Notes: a model not told the origin generated them from the letters alone. Counted from the first letter of the stretch, positions 33,745 to 42,687 are shown. The stretch: DNA of 55,027 nt from Ruminococcus sp. (GCA_017457955.1 JAFTGL010000003.1:1-55027), one strand, 5' to 3'. Numbers and translations are program-made.

Positions 33745-34788
33745 TCAGAATTCCTCTGCGGTCTGGATCTCGACGATCTGGGTGCAGTGGGGCTCGAATG
33801 CCGCCTTGATCTCGTCAAGGTCGAAGCCCAGCGCTTCGGCTGTCTCGGTGTTGACGGTAGCGATACCGTTGTCAAAGGTCTTGACAGCCGTTGTCGCGGG
33901 ATCGGCGCCGTCGATCAGGATGTCGACGACGGTGTTCGCGGTCTCGGTGCCGAGAACGACATAGTCAACGCCGTAGCCGAGGAACGCGCCGTTCAGCGCG
34001 AAGGAGTCAGCGCCCGCGTAATGGGGGATACCCGCTTCGGTGAAGATCTCGTAGATGGAAAGCTCACATTCCTGAATGGTGTTGTCGGTGGGGGTGAATA
34101 CCGCGTCTACCTTGTCGTCAGCCAGAGCCTGCGCCGCCAGCTTGACTTCCTCGGCGGTGGTGCCGGTCTGCTCGACGATCTCTACGCCCTTGCCGGTCAG
34201 ATAGACCTTTGCTTCTTCGATTGCGCCGGTAGAGGCGTCCTGACCGAGGTCATACAGCAGACCGACCTTTTCTGTGTCGGGATTTGCCGCGAAGATCAGG
34301 TCTATGATGGCGTTGGTGTTGAGATAGTCGGAGGTGCCGGTGATGTTGGCGCCGGGTGCTTCCATGCTCCCGATCAGGCTGACCGCCTCGGGATCGGATA
34401 CCGCCGCGAAAACGACGGGGATATCGGTGCCCTCGGTAGCGGACTGCATCGCCATCGCGACAGGGGTCGCGATACCGACCATCAGATCGACGTTTTCCGC
34501 GATGAAGTTCGCGATGATCTGGTTCATGACGTCGGCGTCGGCGTTGGCGTTCTCTTCGAGGATCTTGAACTCGACGTTGTTGTCCTCGCCGAGGATCTCC
34601 AGCTCGGTTTTTACGGATTCTACGATCTGGTTGAGAGAGGGATGGTCGACATAGTTGCAGATACCGATGGTGTAGGTGGCTGATACAGCCGCGCTGTCTT
34701 TGGTGGCTGTGGAAGTGCCGGAGCCGCCGCATGCCGCAAGGCTTGCAACCAGCATGATCGCTAAAAGAACTGCTAAGATTTTTTTCAT
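33745..34788 (-). CDS. trpX: TrpX-like substrate-binding lipoprotein
   Basis: A 347-residue lipoprotein (lipobox SLAAC, Cys 20) with the ABC_sub_bind fold: YTIGICNYVDHPSLNQIV at the start of the mature protein, IPVVFAAVSDPEA and GANITGTSDYLN in the middle. It should bind tryptophan or a related compound outside the cell for the TrpYZ transporter. It follows trpB by 27 bp in the T-box operon. It is paralogous to the membrane-anchored protein at 5114-6235. Confidence 0.88.
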   Translation of the reverse strand: MKKILAVLLAIMLVASLAACGGSGTSTATKDSAAVSATYTIGICNYVDHPSLNQIVESVKTELEILGEDNNVEFKILEENANADADVMNQIIANFIAENVDLMVGIATPVAMAMQSATEGTDIPVVFAAVSDPEAVSLIGSMEAPGANITGTSDYLNTNAIIDLIFAANPDTEKVGLLYDLGQDASTGAIEEAKVYLTGKGVEIVEQTGTTAEEVKLAAQALADDKVDAVFTPTDNTIQECELSIYEIFTEAGIPHYAGADSFALNGAFLGYGVDYVVLGTETANTVVDILIDGADPATTAVKTFDNGIATVNTETAEALGFDLDEIKAAFEPHCTQIVEIQTAEEF

Positions 34789-34815
34789 TGTAATTACCTT
34801 CCTTTTATTAGTATA

Positions 34816-36198
34816 TCATTCCTGATCGGGAACCTGCGGCAGGGAGCTCAGTCCCTTCGCAAGGTCTTCGTCGGTGGGGATATAGTCGGTCATTTCGCCG
34901 TCGTTGAACTTCTGGTACGCGACCAGGTCAAAGTAGCCTGTACCGGTCAAGCCGAAGAGGATGGTCTTTTCTTCGCCGGTCTCCTTGCACTTGAGTGCTT
35001 CGTTGATCGCGGCGCGGATCGCGTGGCTCGACTCGGGAGCGGGGAGGATGCCCTCAATGCGGGCAAACTGCTCAGCCGCCTCAAAGACGTCGGTCTGCTC
35101 GACAGAGACAGCCTCCATGTAGCCGTCGTGATAGAGCTGTGAAAGCGTGGTGGACATGCCGTGGAATCTCAGACCGCCCGCGTGGTTCGCGGAGGGGATG
35201 AAGCCGGAGCCGAGGGTGTACATCTTCGCGAGCGGGCAGATCATGCCGGTGTCGCAGAAGTCATACGCGAACTTGCCTCTGGTGAAGCTCGGGCAGGACG
35301 CGGGCTCTACAGCGATGATGCGGTAGTCGTTTTCACCGCGGAGCTTTTCGCCCATGAACGGAGCGATCAGACCGCCGAGGTTGGAGCCGCCGCCCGCGCA
35401 GCCGATGATAATGTCGGGCTTTACGCCGTACTTGTCAAGAGCGGCTTTCGCTTCGAGACCGATGACAGACTGGTGCAGAAGCACCTGATTGAGCACGGAG
35501 CCGAGGACGTAGCGGTAGCCGGGATTGGTAACGGCGACCTCGACCGCTTCACTGATCGCGCAGCCGAGAGAACCGGTGGTGCCGGGATGTTCGGCGAGGA
35601 TCTTCTTGCCGACCTCGGTTGTCATGGACGGGGAGGGGGTGACCTGCGCGCCGTAGGTTCTCATGACCTCGCGGCGGAAGGGCTTCTGCTCATAGCTGAC
35701 CTTGACCATGTAGACCTTGCAGTCGAGTCCGAGGTACGCGCAGGCCATAGAGAGCGCGGTGCCCCACTGACCGGCGCCGGTCTCGGTGGTAACGCCCTTT
35801 AAACCCTGCTTTTTCGCGTAGTATGCCTGTGCGATCGCGGAGTTGAGCTTATGGCTGCCGGAGGTGTTGTTGCCTTCAAATTTGTAGTAGATCTTCGCGG
35901 GAGTACCCAGCGCCTTTTCCAGGCAGTAAGCGCGTACTAAGGGAGCGGGACGGTACATTTTGTAGAAGTCCCGGATCTCCTGCGGGATGTCGATGTAAGG
36001 GGTGGTGTCGTCCAGCTCCTGCTGAACCAGTTCTTCGCAGAATACGCCGCCGAGCTCTTCGGCAGTCATAGGCTGACAGGTGCCCGGATTGAGCAAAGGA
36101 GCGGGCTTATTCTTCATATCCGCGCGCAGGTTATACCATTGCTTCGGAATTTCATCCTCACTCAGATAGATTTTATAGGGGATTTTGTTTTCAGACAT
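34816..36198 (-). CDS. trpB: Tryptophan synthase beta-like protein (TrpB2 type)
   Basis: A 460-residue PLP enzyme of the TrpB2 subfamily (longer N-terminus than TrpB1): EGNNTSGSHKLNSA with the PLP lysine, ETGAGQWGTALS, and the phosphate loop GCAGGGSNLGG. It joins indole and serine to tryptophan. No trpA is in the window, so it may use free indole or imported precursor, consistent with the transporter genes just downstream. AAGGAG precedes the ATG. Expression is under the tryptophan T-box. Confidence 0.92.
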   Translation of the reverse strand: MSENKIPYKIYLSEDEIPKQWYNLRADMKNKPAPLLNPGTCQPMTAEELGGVFCEELVQQELDDTTPYIDIPQEIRDFYKMYRPAPLVRAYCLEKALGTPAKIYYKFEGNNTSGSHKLNSAIAQAYYAKKQGLKGVTTETGAGQWGTALSMACAYLGLDCKVYMVKVSYEQKPFRREVMRTYGAQVTPSPSMTTEVGKKILAEHPGTTGSLGCAISEAVEVAVTNPGYRYVLGSVLNQVLLHQSVIGLEAKAALDKYGVKPDIIIGCAGGGSNLGGLIAPFMGEKLRGENDYRIIAVEPASCPSFTRGKFAYDFCDTGMICPLAKMYTLGSGFIPSANHAGGLRFHGMSTTLSQLYHDGYMEAVSVEQTDVFEAAEQFARIEGILPAPESSHAIRAAINEALKCKETGEEKTILFGLTGTGYFDLVAYQKFNDGEMTDYIPTDEDLAKGLSSLPQVPDQE

Positions 36199-36330
36199 AG
36201 TAGGTTCTCCTTTATAGTGATGATTTTAATTCTTGATTGGTTTTCAGCGACTATACAATTGGTTGTTCCGCCATCGCTTACTCATAAGGAATGGATTCAT
36301 GGTTCCTCCGAAAAGATTAATAGTAAAACA

Positions 36331-36607
36331 AAAAACCTGTCCCTGCATTTCTGCCGGGACAGGAAAATTCCTGCGGTGCCACCCTGCTTGACGCTTGCGC
36401 GTCCTCTCACACGTACTTTCATACGCTGACCGTATCACGTTCGGTCACTCGTCTCACATACTCTGTTTTTGACATTTCTGCTCGCCCTCCGAAGTCCATT
36501 CAGCCTGATATCATCTGCCGCGATCTCACCGTCCGCGGCTCTCTGCAAGATGAGGGAAAAGACCTACTCACTCTTCGTCATCGGTTTGTGGGGTATTCAT
36601 TTGTACT
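36331..36607 (-). promoter_or_regulatory. T-box riboswitch, tryptophan type
   Basis: On the minus strand the leader has a Stem I region with an AGAGAG segment and a specifier loop containing GAATGGAC, so the specifier reads TGG (Trp) at 36498-36496. The T-box sequence AGGGTGGCACCGC lies at 36385-36373, and a terminator CCTGTCCC/GGGACAGG follows at 36363-36336 with T6. Uncharged tRNA-Trp should stabilise the antiterminator and turn on trpB-trpXYZ. Confidence 0.95.
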
Positions 36608-36613
36608 GTTTGC

Positions 36614-36642
36614 ATTTTAGCGCAAGAAAAACCGTTTGTCAA
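36614..36642 (-). promoter_or_regulatory. Sigma-A promoter of the T-box trp operon
   Basis: On the minus strand TTGACA (36642-36637) and TAAAAT (36619-36614) at 17 bp, directly upstream of the T-box leader. Confidence 0.88.
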
Positions 36643-36694
36643 TAGGTTTTGAAAAAAAGTTTAATAAATTACCGCTTTAAAATGCGAAACCGCC

Positions 36695-38461
36695 TTATTG
36701 TTCTGTTTGCAGCTTCTTTTTTTCGTTCTGTTCTTCTTTGATGGGAGGGATGAAGTTGCGGAATGCCTGCACCATTTTCTTGTGATGGATGACAAAGTGT
36801 ATGGTCGGGTATTTGTTTTTGGATACGATCACCTGCTGATTCCCGATGACCGAATAGGTGATGTTGCGGAAGGTGGGAGTGGGGTCTCGGGTGACGGTGA
36901 GGTTTTCGTGCTTTTCGGCAAATTCCTCTGTCTCATGCAGGTGCGCGTTATATTCCTCGTACAGATAGGGAATATCTGTCTCAAAGAAGATCTCAGACAA
37001 CGCGAGGTTCAGCGGGGAAGCGGCAAACTGTTCGGCGGTCAGATCGGGGACTGTGATCAGGATGCGGTGCTGTTCCAACAGCTTTTCCACCGCGGCGCGG
37101 TACTCTTCGCGGAAGGCAAGGATCTGCGCGGAGGCTTTTTTGCCGATACGGCTTCGGCTGAGGATTTGGCTGAGCAGTTTTTCGGAGACGGTATAGATCG
37201 GCAGACTGCTGTAGGTGATCTGTCTGTCGTCCTTTTGCAGCAGCTTATGAAGCGTTTCGTGATATGCTTCCTTTCTGTCGCTGCGGTAAATATCCATCAG
37301 CGGCAGTGCCTGCGACAGCAGGTGCTTTGCGCGCAGGCGGTAGTGCTGTACATCGTCCTTAGCCTTATACAGCGTATACTTGCCGTCCTTCTGGTGCCCT
37401 GAAATCGCGTGACCCTCCAGTGCAGCAGCGCCCGATACCTTCAGCAGATGGTTGAACACCCCGCCCTGCGGCGAGCTGAGGTAGTAGGGCGAGATCTGTC
37501 CCGTCATATAAAGAGGAATGTTGCCCTCCAGTCCCAGCATCATTTCGTGAAAGGGACGGTTGACGTCATGGATCAGATGAAGGTGCAGACCCTTTTTCAG
37601 CATCATCGCCAGACCGAACATATACTTTTTCGGAAACTCGGGATCCTTCGCCATATCCTCCAGCGGCATGTCGCTGTACAGAATACAGCTTTCACGCGAT
37701 TTAGAGAGAACGGTCGCCTTGATAAAGTCCAGCTCGCTCTCCATCATTTCGTCGATACCGGTATAGGTCTTGGTCGTAGGCAGCAGAAAGGGCGCTGTCG
37801 GGACCTTGATATCATTGAAACGGATGGTGTTGATGAATTCATTGAGGTTGAAATCATCCAGCTTATCCAGAAAGTGCCCCACGGGGTCATTCTCTTTGCG
37901 GACGGTATTGGTACCCAGCCAGCTTGCGACCGTCTCGCTTACCGCGCGCGGCGTGTTCAGATCGCTTACGGGAATCGACATCAGGGAAGAGAGCGCTTTG
38001 ATGTTCTGTTCATCGGCGTAATGGCGTGAGATATAAGAAGCGATCTTTTGCGTGAAGTCATAGATGTGCCCGGGGCGCCGCTGTCCGGAAAGGATCTTTG
38101 ATACATGCGAGGGGTCAAAGGACAGCGACCTTGCCAGCGGAGTGACGCGGATATCCAGCGCCTTTAACAGTATATTCAGGTTGGCGATGTAGGTGTCATA
38201 GTCGACGCTCAGACCGTCGCTGACCGTCACCCGCAGTGTGGTCAGAAGCTCTTCTTCTGTTACCGCAAAGCCCTGTTCTTTTGCATAGAGAAACAAGCCC
38301 TTCGCGATCTTTAAGATCTGCTCGCTGTCATAGGCAGGCTCCCGCTCGCCGCTTTTGTATCTTGCGACGGCGCTGACGCTGATGCCCGAGTACCTCGCAA
38401 GCGTCGACGCCGACAAATGATATTCTTCCAAATACAGATTCAACTGTTCGCTGAACGTCAC
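36695..38461 (-). CDS. Large two-HTH (Xre-like) regulator of unknown class
   Basis: A 588-residue protein whose first ~140 residues hold two helix-turn-helix units: one near 10-50 (STLARYSGISVSAVARYKSG) and one near 90-130 (TPLARSLSFDPSHVSKILSG). The remaining ~450 residues form a large alpha/beta region without motifs I know, possibly a ligand-sensing part. GTG 38461 is preferred, eight bases after AGGAAG; another in-frame GTG at 38470 overlaps that SD. A promoter with a partial palindrome between -35 and -10 precedes it. It diverges from a small conserved gene and a dockerin protein, which it may control (inference). Confidence 0.7.
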   Translation of the reverse strand: MTFSEQLNLYLEEYHLSASTLARYSGISVSAVARYKSGEREPAYDSEQILKIAKGLFLYAKEQGFAVTEEELLTTLRVTVSDGLSVDYDTYIANLNILLKALDIRVTPLARSLSFDPSHVSKILSGQRRPGHIYDFTQKIASYISRHYADEQNIKALSSLMSIPVSDLNTPRAVSETVASWLGTNTVRKENDPVGHFLDKLDDFNLNEFINTIRFNDIKVPTAPFLLPTTKTYTGIDEMMESELDFIKATVLSKSRESCILYSDMPLEDMAKDPEFPKKYMFGLAMMLKKGLHLHLIHDVNRPFHEMMLGLEGNIPLYMTGQISPYYLSSPQGGVFNHLLKVSGAAALEGHAISGHQKDGKYTLYKAKDDVQHYRLRAKHLLSQALPLMDIYRSDRKEAYHETLHKLLQKDDRQITYSSLPIYTVSEKLLSQILSRSRIGKKASAQILAFREEYRAAVEKLLEQHRILITVPDLTAEQFAASPLNLALSEIFFETDIPYLYEEYNAHLHETEEFAEKHENLTVTRDPTPTFRNITYSVIGNQQVIVSKNKYPTIHFVIHHKKMVQAFRNFIPPIKEEQNEKKKLQTEQ

Positions 38462-38481
38462 TTTTATCACTTCCTGTCCTC

Positions 38482-38509
38482 ATTATAATACCGCTACCCG
38501 TATTGTCAA
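38482..38509 (-). promoter_or_regulatory. Promoter of the two-HTH regulator with palindromic spacer
   Basis: On the minus strand TTGACA (38509-38504) and TATAAT (38487-38482) with a 16 bp spacer. The spacer begins ATAC and ends GTAT and is symmetric at 12 of 16 positions, so it may be an operator for the regulator itself. Confidence 0.75.
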
Positions 38510-38528
38510 GGCGAAATCGGAGAATCTA

Positions 38529-38557
38529 TTGAATGACAAAATGTGAAGTGTTATGAT
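38529..38557 (+). promoter_or_regulatory. Sigma-A promoter of the small protein and dockerin genes
   Basis: TTGAAT (38529-38534) and TATGAT (38552-38557) at 17 bp, divergent from the regulator promoter. Confidence 0.7.
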
Positions 38558-38597
38558 AAAAATGTAGAACTATGTGCGCAAGAAAGGAGAATGTATC

Positions 38598-38771
38598 ATG
38601 TCAGAACGCAAAGATTCATGGAAGCAGACAGGCGTAGGTTTAGGTCACGCGTTCCGCGGCCTCAGCAAGATGCTGATCAAAACAGGCAAGAAGGGCGTCG
38701 ATAAGGAAGTTTTGTCATGGACGCGACTCTTTTATCCAAAAGTACTTGACAGAGATGAAAACACCATATAA
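38598..38771 (+). CDS. Small conserved protein of unknown function
   Basis: A 57-residue basic protein beginning MSERKDSWKQTGVGLGHAF and continuing RGLSKMLIKTGKKGVDK. Short clostridial proteins starting with a similar WKQTG-GLGHAF pattern are familiar but uncharacterised. The C-terminal ~20 residues (SWTRLFYPKV) look less like those relatives, so a frameshift near the end is possible. AAAGGAG is well placed before ATG 38598. It is 39 bp upstream of the dockerin protein and divergent from the two-HTH regulator. Confidence 0.65.
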   Translation: MSERKDSWKQTGVGLGHAFRGLSKMLIKTGKKGVDKEVLSWTRLFYPKVLDRDENTI

Positions 38772-38810
38772 GATTGGATCAGAGATAGAATAAACAGAAA
38801 GGAGTTATCT

Positions 38811-41387
38811 ATGATGAAATCTTTTGGCAAAAAAACATTGGCTCTGCTGCTGACGGCGGTACTGCTGCTGAGCATGCTGAGTGTGACGGCGTTCGCGGCT
38901 GACGAGAAGCCCGAGCCAACCGTCGGACCCACCGAGGACGCGTTCCTCTACGGCGGCGCGCGCCTTGGGACGTATGAGCCTTCAACATCCCGTACCCGTT
39001 ATATCGTCAATTATAACTACAGCGAGGGCGGCGGTTTGTTGATCAATAATGAAGCCGTTTCCGGCGCGACCTACGACCGTGAGTCCAACACGCTGACGAT
39101 CGACAATGTCCATCAAAAGGCGAACCAGCTCTTCATCTGGTACATGGGCGACGATTTCAAGCTCAATGTCGTGGGTGAGAATGAGTTCGGCATCATCTAT
39201 GTCTACAACTATTTCAATTTCCACAGCACCAGCCTGAACATCATCGGCACCGGTACTCTTACGGTGAATCAGGAGCTGATCAACAAGGATGCTATCCATA
39301 TGGTTGCGGACGGCGACAGCACGATGCACCTCGATATCGCCGATTCCGTGAACGTTCACCTCTATTCCAAGGAGGATGAGAGCGGTGAGCAGGCTCCCGT
39401 TGTCACTCTGCACGAAACGACCATTACTCCCAAAGAGGACGGCGCGATCACCGTGGGCGGCAAGACCGCTCCCGAGGCGCAGAATGAGCAGATCATGTAT
39501 GAGGACTTCGACTATGTCCCTGTTGTCAAGGTTGAGGATCTTGACCGTGACGTTATCCACGGCACACAGCTCAAGTCCAAATCCGATCCCGACGGCGTTT
39601 ACGCGGTGGTGGACGTCATGGACGGCGTGACCTATGTTGTTGTCCGCTTTATCTATGTGGATGAGCTCGGCGCGTGGGCACGCGACCCTGCTTTCGCCGA
39701 AGATTGGTATGCCGGTCAACGTTACACCAAGGCGGAATTAGAAGCCGAATTTGATTACGTCTACGGTCAGGCGCCCACACCCATCCGGTATATGCCCGAG
39801 TACAGGATCGAATCGCGCGGCAATGAAGGTGTGAAGATGCTTAAGGACGACGAACCGGACGCGGTCTATATCGGTCAGCCCACCGGCGCGATCTGGGATT
39901 GGGATGATACCCATCCCTATTCCGGCAACTATGAGATCCACAGGGTCATTTGGGATGACAGCCAGGCGATCTATGTCGAGGATACGAGCTTCAAGGAGAT
40001 CGACCTCGTAGTGGCTGAGCTGGAAGAAAACGGCTTCCATGTTGTTGAGGAGAGCCGCGATGAGCATTTGACGCTCACGGTATGGACCTCCGACGATCCC
40101 GAGGATACTTCCCGCTTTGATATCATGGCTGATTCCATGAAGCGCAAGTCCGACCCCGACGGGCTTTATGTCAAGCTCGGCACCTACGGGTATGAATCCG
40201 GTGATCCCTCTGAGAACGGTATCCTTGTCTATAAAGTACATTATAACCCCGAGACCGACGAGCATTATGTGATGTATAACAGCTATGATGAACCGGAGTG
40301 CTTCTTTGTCTCCTACGGATCGCTCGAAAGCGGCGAGGGCGATTTCTCCTATGAGACCGAGACGGTCACAGAGCCGGTATGGGCGAACTATCTCCCCGAG
40401 GATTACAGCGTCGAATGGGATCTGCACACTGCCGTTCAGCTCAAAAAGAACGAAGATCCCGACGCGGTCTATGCCTATACTCATTCGACGCATTATTTTG
40501 AGGACGATACCACGCGCGAAGAATACGGTCTCATGAAGCTGCAATATAACGAAGCGTTCGGCTGCTATGTCGAGGACACCGATTTTGACGAGATCGTGTT
40601 CTACGATCTGAATGACCTTGCCTCCATGGGCTATGAGATCGTGATGAGCGAACAGCCCCTCGACTTCGTTACCAAGGGCAGCGTCTACTTCAGTGAATAT
40701 CCCGCCTATACCGATAACGACGGCGGCACCTATTATGCCGATTATAGTGAAAATGTTTACAGCTATACGGATGAGGATCTTATCACCATCGGCGGTGAGC
40801 AGTATTATTACGGTACCCCGATGCCTGAGATGAGCACCGACGATCTGAACGATACCATCCATGAGACCCTCTCCGATAACTACAACTATTGGATCTCCGG
40901 TCCCGAGTATCATCATGCCGGCACAGATGTTCCCGCTCCTCAGAATTATACGCTCAGCGGTAAACTGACCAGCTACCTTGATGATGAAGAATATGTGCGG
41001 ATCACCCTGCTGAATACCGAGGAAAACCGGAAAATCAATTATACTACCAGAAGCGGCGACGGTGCCTATCAGATCGATAACGTTCCCGCAGGAACGTATA
41101 CGATGACTGTTGAAAAGAAGAGTCATGTGACCCGCGACTATGAGATCACCGTATCCGGCAACACCGTTCAGGACGTCAAGATCTGCCCGATCGGCGACGT
41201 CAACGGTAACGGCAGAGTACAGTCTAACGACGGTATGTTTGCATACAAGCACGCGCAGGGCGGCGCCGCTGATAAGCTGGAAGGCTATGCGTTCAAGTGC
41301 GCTGACGTCAACAACAACGGCAGAGTACAGTCCAACGATGCAATGGCGATTTATAAGCAGGCATCGGGTGAGCACAATTTGTTCTGA
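38811..41387 (+). CDS. Secreted repeat protein with CnaB-like domain and dockerin
   Basis: An 858-residue exported protein. Signal peptide 1-30 (LLLTAVLLLSMLSVTAFAA). After a ~200-residue beta-rich region come four diverged repeats of ~95-100 residues, each centred on an LK-x-x-x-DPD-(G/A)-VY motif near residues 253, 343, 443 and 542. About 713-785 is a carboxypeptidase-regulatory/CnaB-like beta sandwich (LSGKLTSYL, YQIDNVPAGTYTMTV). The last ~62 residues are a type I dockerin with two Ca-binding DVNGNGRVQSND-like loops (796 onward, and again near 835). It should dock onto a cohesin scaffold at the cell surface. The repeats are unknown; no catalytic motif seen. Confidence 0.85.
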   Translation: MMKSFGKKTLALLLTAVLLLSMLSVTAFAADEKPEPTVGPTEDAFLYGGARLGTYEPSTSRTRYIVNYNYSEGGGLLINNEAVSGATYDRESNTLTIDNVHQKANQLFIWYMGDDFKLNVVGENEFGIIYVYNYFNFHSTSLNIIGTGTLTVNQELINKDAIHMVADGDSTMHLDIADSVNVHLYSKEDESGEQAPVVTLHETTITPKEDGAITVGGKTAPEAQNEQIMYEDFDYVPVVKVEDLDRDVIHGTQLKSKSDPDGVYAVVDVMDGVTYVVVRFIYVDELGAWARDPAFAEDWYAGQRYTKAELEAEFDYVYGQAPTPIRYMPEYRIESRGNEGVKMLKDDEPDAVYIGQPTGAIWDWDDTHPYSGNYEIHRVIWDDSQAIYVEDTSFKEIDLVVAELEENGFHVVEESRDEHLTLTVWTSDDPEDTSRFDIMADSMKRKSDPDGLYVKLGTYGYESGDPSENGILVYKVHYNPETDEHYVMYNSYDEPECFFVSYGSLESGEGDFSYETETVTEPVWANYLPEDYSVEWDLHTAVQLKKNEDPDAVYAYTHSTHYFEDDTTREEYGLMKLQYNEAFGCYVEDTDFDEIVFYDLNDLASMGYEIVMSEQPLDFVTKGSVYFSEYPAYTDNDGGTYYADYSENVYSYTDEDLITIGGEQYYYGTPMPEMSTDDLNDTIHETLSDNYNYWISGPEYHHAGTDVPAPQNYTLSGKLTSYLDDEEYVRITLLNTEENRKINYTTRSGDGAYQIDNVPAGTYTMTVEKKSHVTRDYEITVSGNTVQDVKICPIGDVNGNGRVQSNDGMFAYKHAQGGAADKLEGYAFKCADVNNNGRVQSNDAMAIYKQASGEHNLF

Positions 41388-41465
41388 TATCAGTGCTGCT
41401 GTAAAAACAGACTCAAAAGATCAATGCTTTGTCCTGAGCACATCCGGTCAAAGCGGATAACAGTA

Positions 41466-41504
41466 CCCCCTTATGGCAGAAAAACTGCCATAAGGGGGAT
41501 TTTT
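41466..41504 (+). terminator. Terminator after the dockerin protein
   Basis: CCCCCTTATGGCAG (41466-41479) and CTGCCATAAGGGGG (41485-41498) form a perfect 14 bp stem followed by ATTTTT. The rest of the gap to 41595 holds only a weak CTGTCC/GGACAG hairpin that may end the DUF11 gene on the minus strand. Confidence 0.95.
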
Positions 41505-41595
41505 ACAATGCGGGGCTTTTGCGCTGTCCACACAATTAGGGACAGTCCGCTTTCATGCCCTCGGGCGTCTTAGTTCAGAGGGAAAATATTATTGC

Positions 41596-42477
41596 TTACG
41601 GAGTGTTAAGGTCGCAGACGGTTCCGACGGTGCCTGTCACGACGAGGGCAGCAGAGCCGGGAGTCACCGTCCATGCGCCTGTCGCCGCGTCCTGGGTGAA
41701 GGTCGCGGCAGGGATGGTGATAGCGCTCGGTAAGGTCTCGAATACGCCTGTCGTTTCATTATAGGTGTAGTCGGTGCCGGCGGTGAGCGCTGCGCCGTCC
41801 AGCGTGACGCTGATATCGCTCAGCAGCGGATCGAAGGTGTCGGTGATGACCGCGTTGTCTGCCGCCATTACCTCGGTGTTGCCTGTATTCTGCATCTGGA
41901 AGGTATAGGTCAGCTCACTGTTTTCTGTAACGGGGATGGGTGTGACAGACTTGATCACAGAGAGCAGAGCGGTTTCGACCGCTTCGACGGTTTCGGTCGC
42001 GGTGACGTCGCAGATGCCCGTACCGGTTACGGTCACTGTGTTTTCGATTGCAGCGTTAGTGTCGAGCGGAGCAAATTCATTGACGGTCGCCGAGTAGACG
42101 ATGAGGGTGTTGCTGTCGGCAGGTACGGTGACGCCGCTGATCACCAGACTGTTTGCTGTGCTGACAGCAGGATCGGGCTGCAATTCGCCGTCTTGATAGT
42201 ACTGCACGCTGCCGTCGATATAGGTCAGCGGCTGTACGGTACCGGTGTTGAAGATATACGCACCCAGATCATCGGTGACGGTCAGATCAGTCACGGCGGC
42301 TTCGCCGTTATTGACGATGCTGACCACATAGGTGAGGGTGTCGCCGACGCGGTATTCATCGGCAAGGGCATTTTTGGAAACGCTCAGTACGCCCTCGATC
42401 ACGCCGACCGCGATATTCGACTGTACGGTGTTGCCGTTGTAGCTTAAGGTTGCCTGATTGGTAAATGTTGTAGCCAT
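41596..42477 (-). CDS. DUF11-repeat protein without signal peptide
   Basis: A 293-residue acidic, Thr/Val-rich protein with two DUF11 (Ig-like) units: the first from ~30 (LSVSKNALADEYRVGDTLTYVV), the second from ~165 (LLSVIKSVTPIPVTENSELTYTF). DUF11 repeats normally occur in surface proteins, but here no signal peptide, anchor or sorting motif is seen; the protein starts MATTFTNQATLSYNG. AAAGGAAA before the ATG, with a GGGAGAA/TTCTCCC leader hairpin at 42503-42519. Function unknown; possibly structural, or secreted by a non-classical route. Confidence 0.75.
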   Translation of the reverse strand: MATTFTNQATLSYNGNTVQSNIAVGVIEGVLSVSKNALADEYRVGDTLTYVVSIVNNGEAAVTDLTVTDDLGAYIFNTGTVQPLTYIDGSVQYYQDGELQPDPAVSTANSLVISGVTVPADSNTLIVYSATVNEFAPLDTNAAIENTVTVTGTGICDVTATETVEAVETALLSVIKSVTPIPVTENSELTYTFQMQNTGNTEVMAADNAVITDTFDPLLSDISVTLDGAALTAGTDYTYNETTGVFETLPSAITIPAATFTQDAATGAWTVTPGSAALVVTGTVGTVCDLNTP

Positions 42478-42559
42478 ATTTTTTCCTTTCCTGTGTTTTA
42501 GGGAGAAGGTTTCTCCCGCTTTATCTTATGTGAAAGAAGAAAAGATGTGAAAAAACACT

Positions 42560-42588
42560 TGATTTTTTGAAAGGAATGTGGTAAAGTA
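42560..42588 (+). promoter_or_regulatory. Promoter of tRNA-Val
   Basis: TTGATT (42560-42565) and TAAAGT (42583-42588) at 17 bp, 18 bp before the tRNA. Confidence 0.65.
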
Positions 42589-42606
42589 TATGAGTCAGCC
42601 GAATAC

Positions 42607-42683
42607 GGAGGCTTAGCTCAGCTGGTTAGAGTACCTGCTTGACGTGCAGGGGGTCATTGGTTCGATTCCAATAGTCTCCACCA
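42607..42683 (+). tRNA. tRNA-Val(GAC)
   Basis: The acceptor arms GGAGGCT (42607-42613) and AGTCTCC (42673-42679) pair with one G-U; D-arm GCTCAGCTGGTTAGAGT, anticodon stem CCTGC/GCAGG with loop TTGACGT, so the anticodon is GAC at 42641-42643. The T-loop GGTTCGATTCC is intact and CCA is encoded. It reads GTC and GTT codons. Confidence 0.96.
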
Positions 42684-42687
42684 ATGA

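Noticed and set aside
39738-41375. 545-codon open frame on the minus strand opposite the dockerin protein gene
   Set aside because: Antisense shadow of a GC-rich gene with a clear signal peptide, repeats and dockerin on the plus strand; no SD and no recognisable motif.
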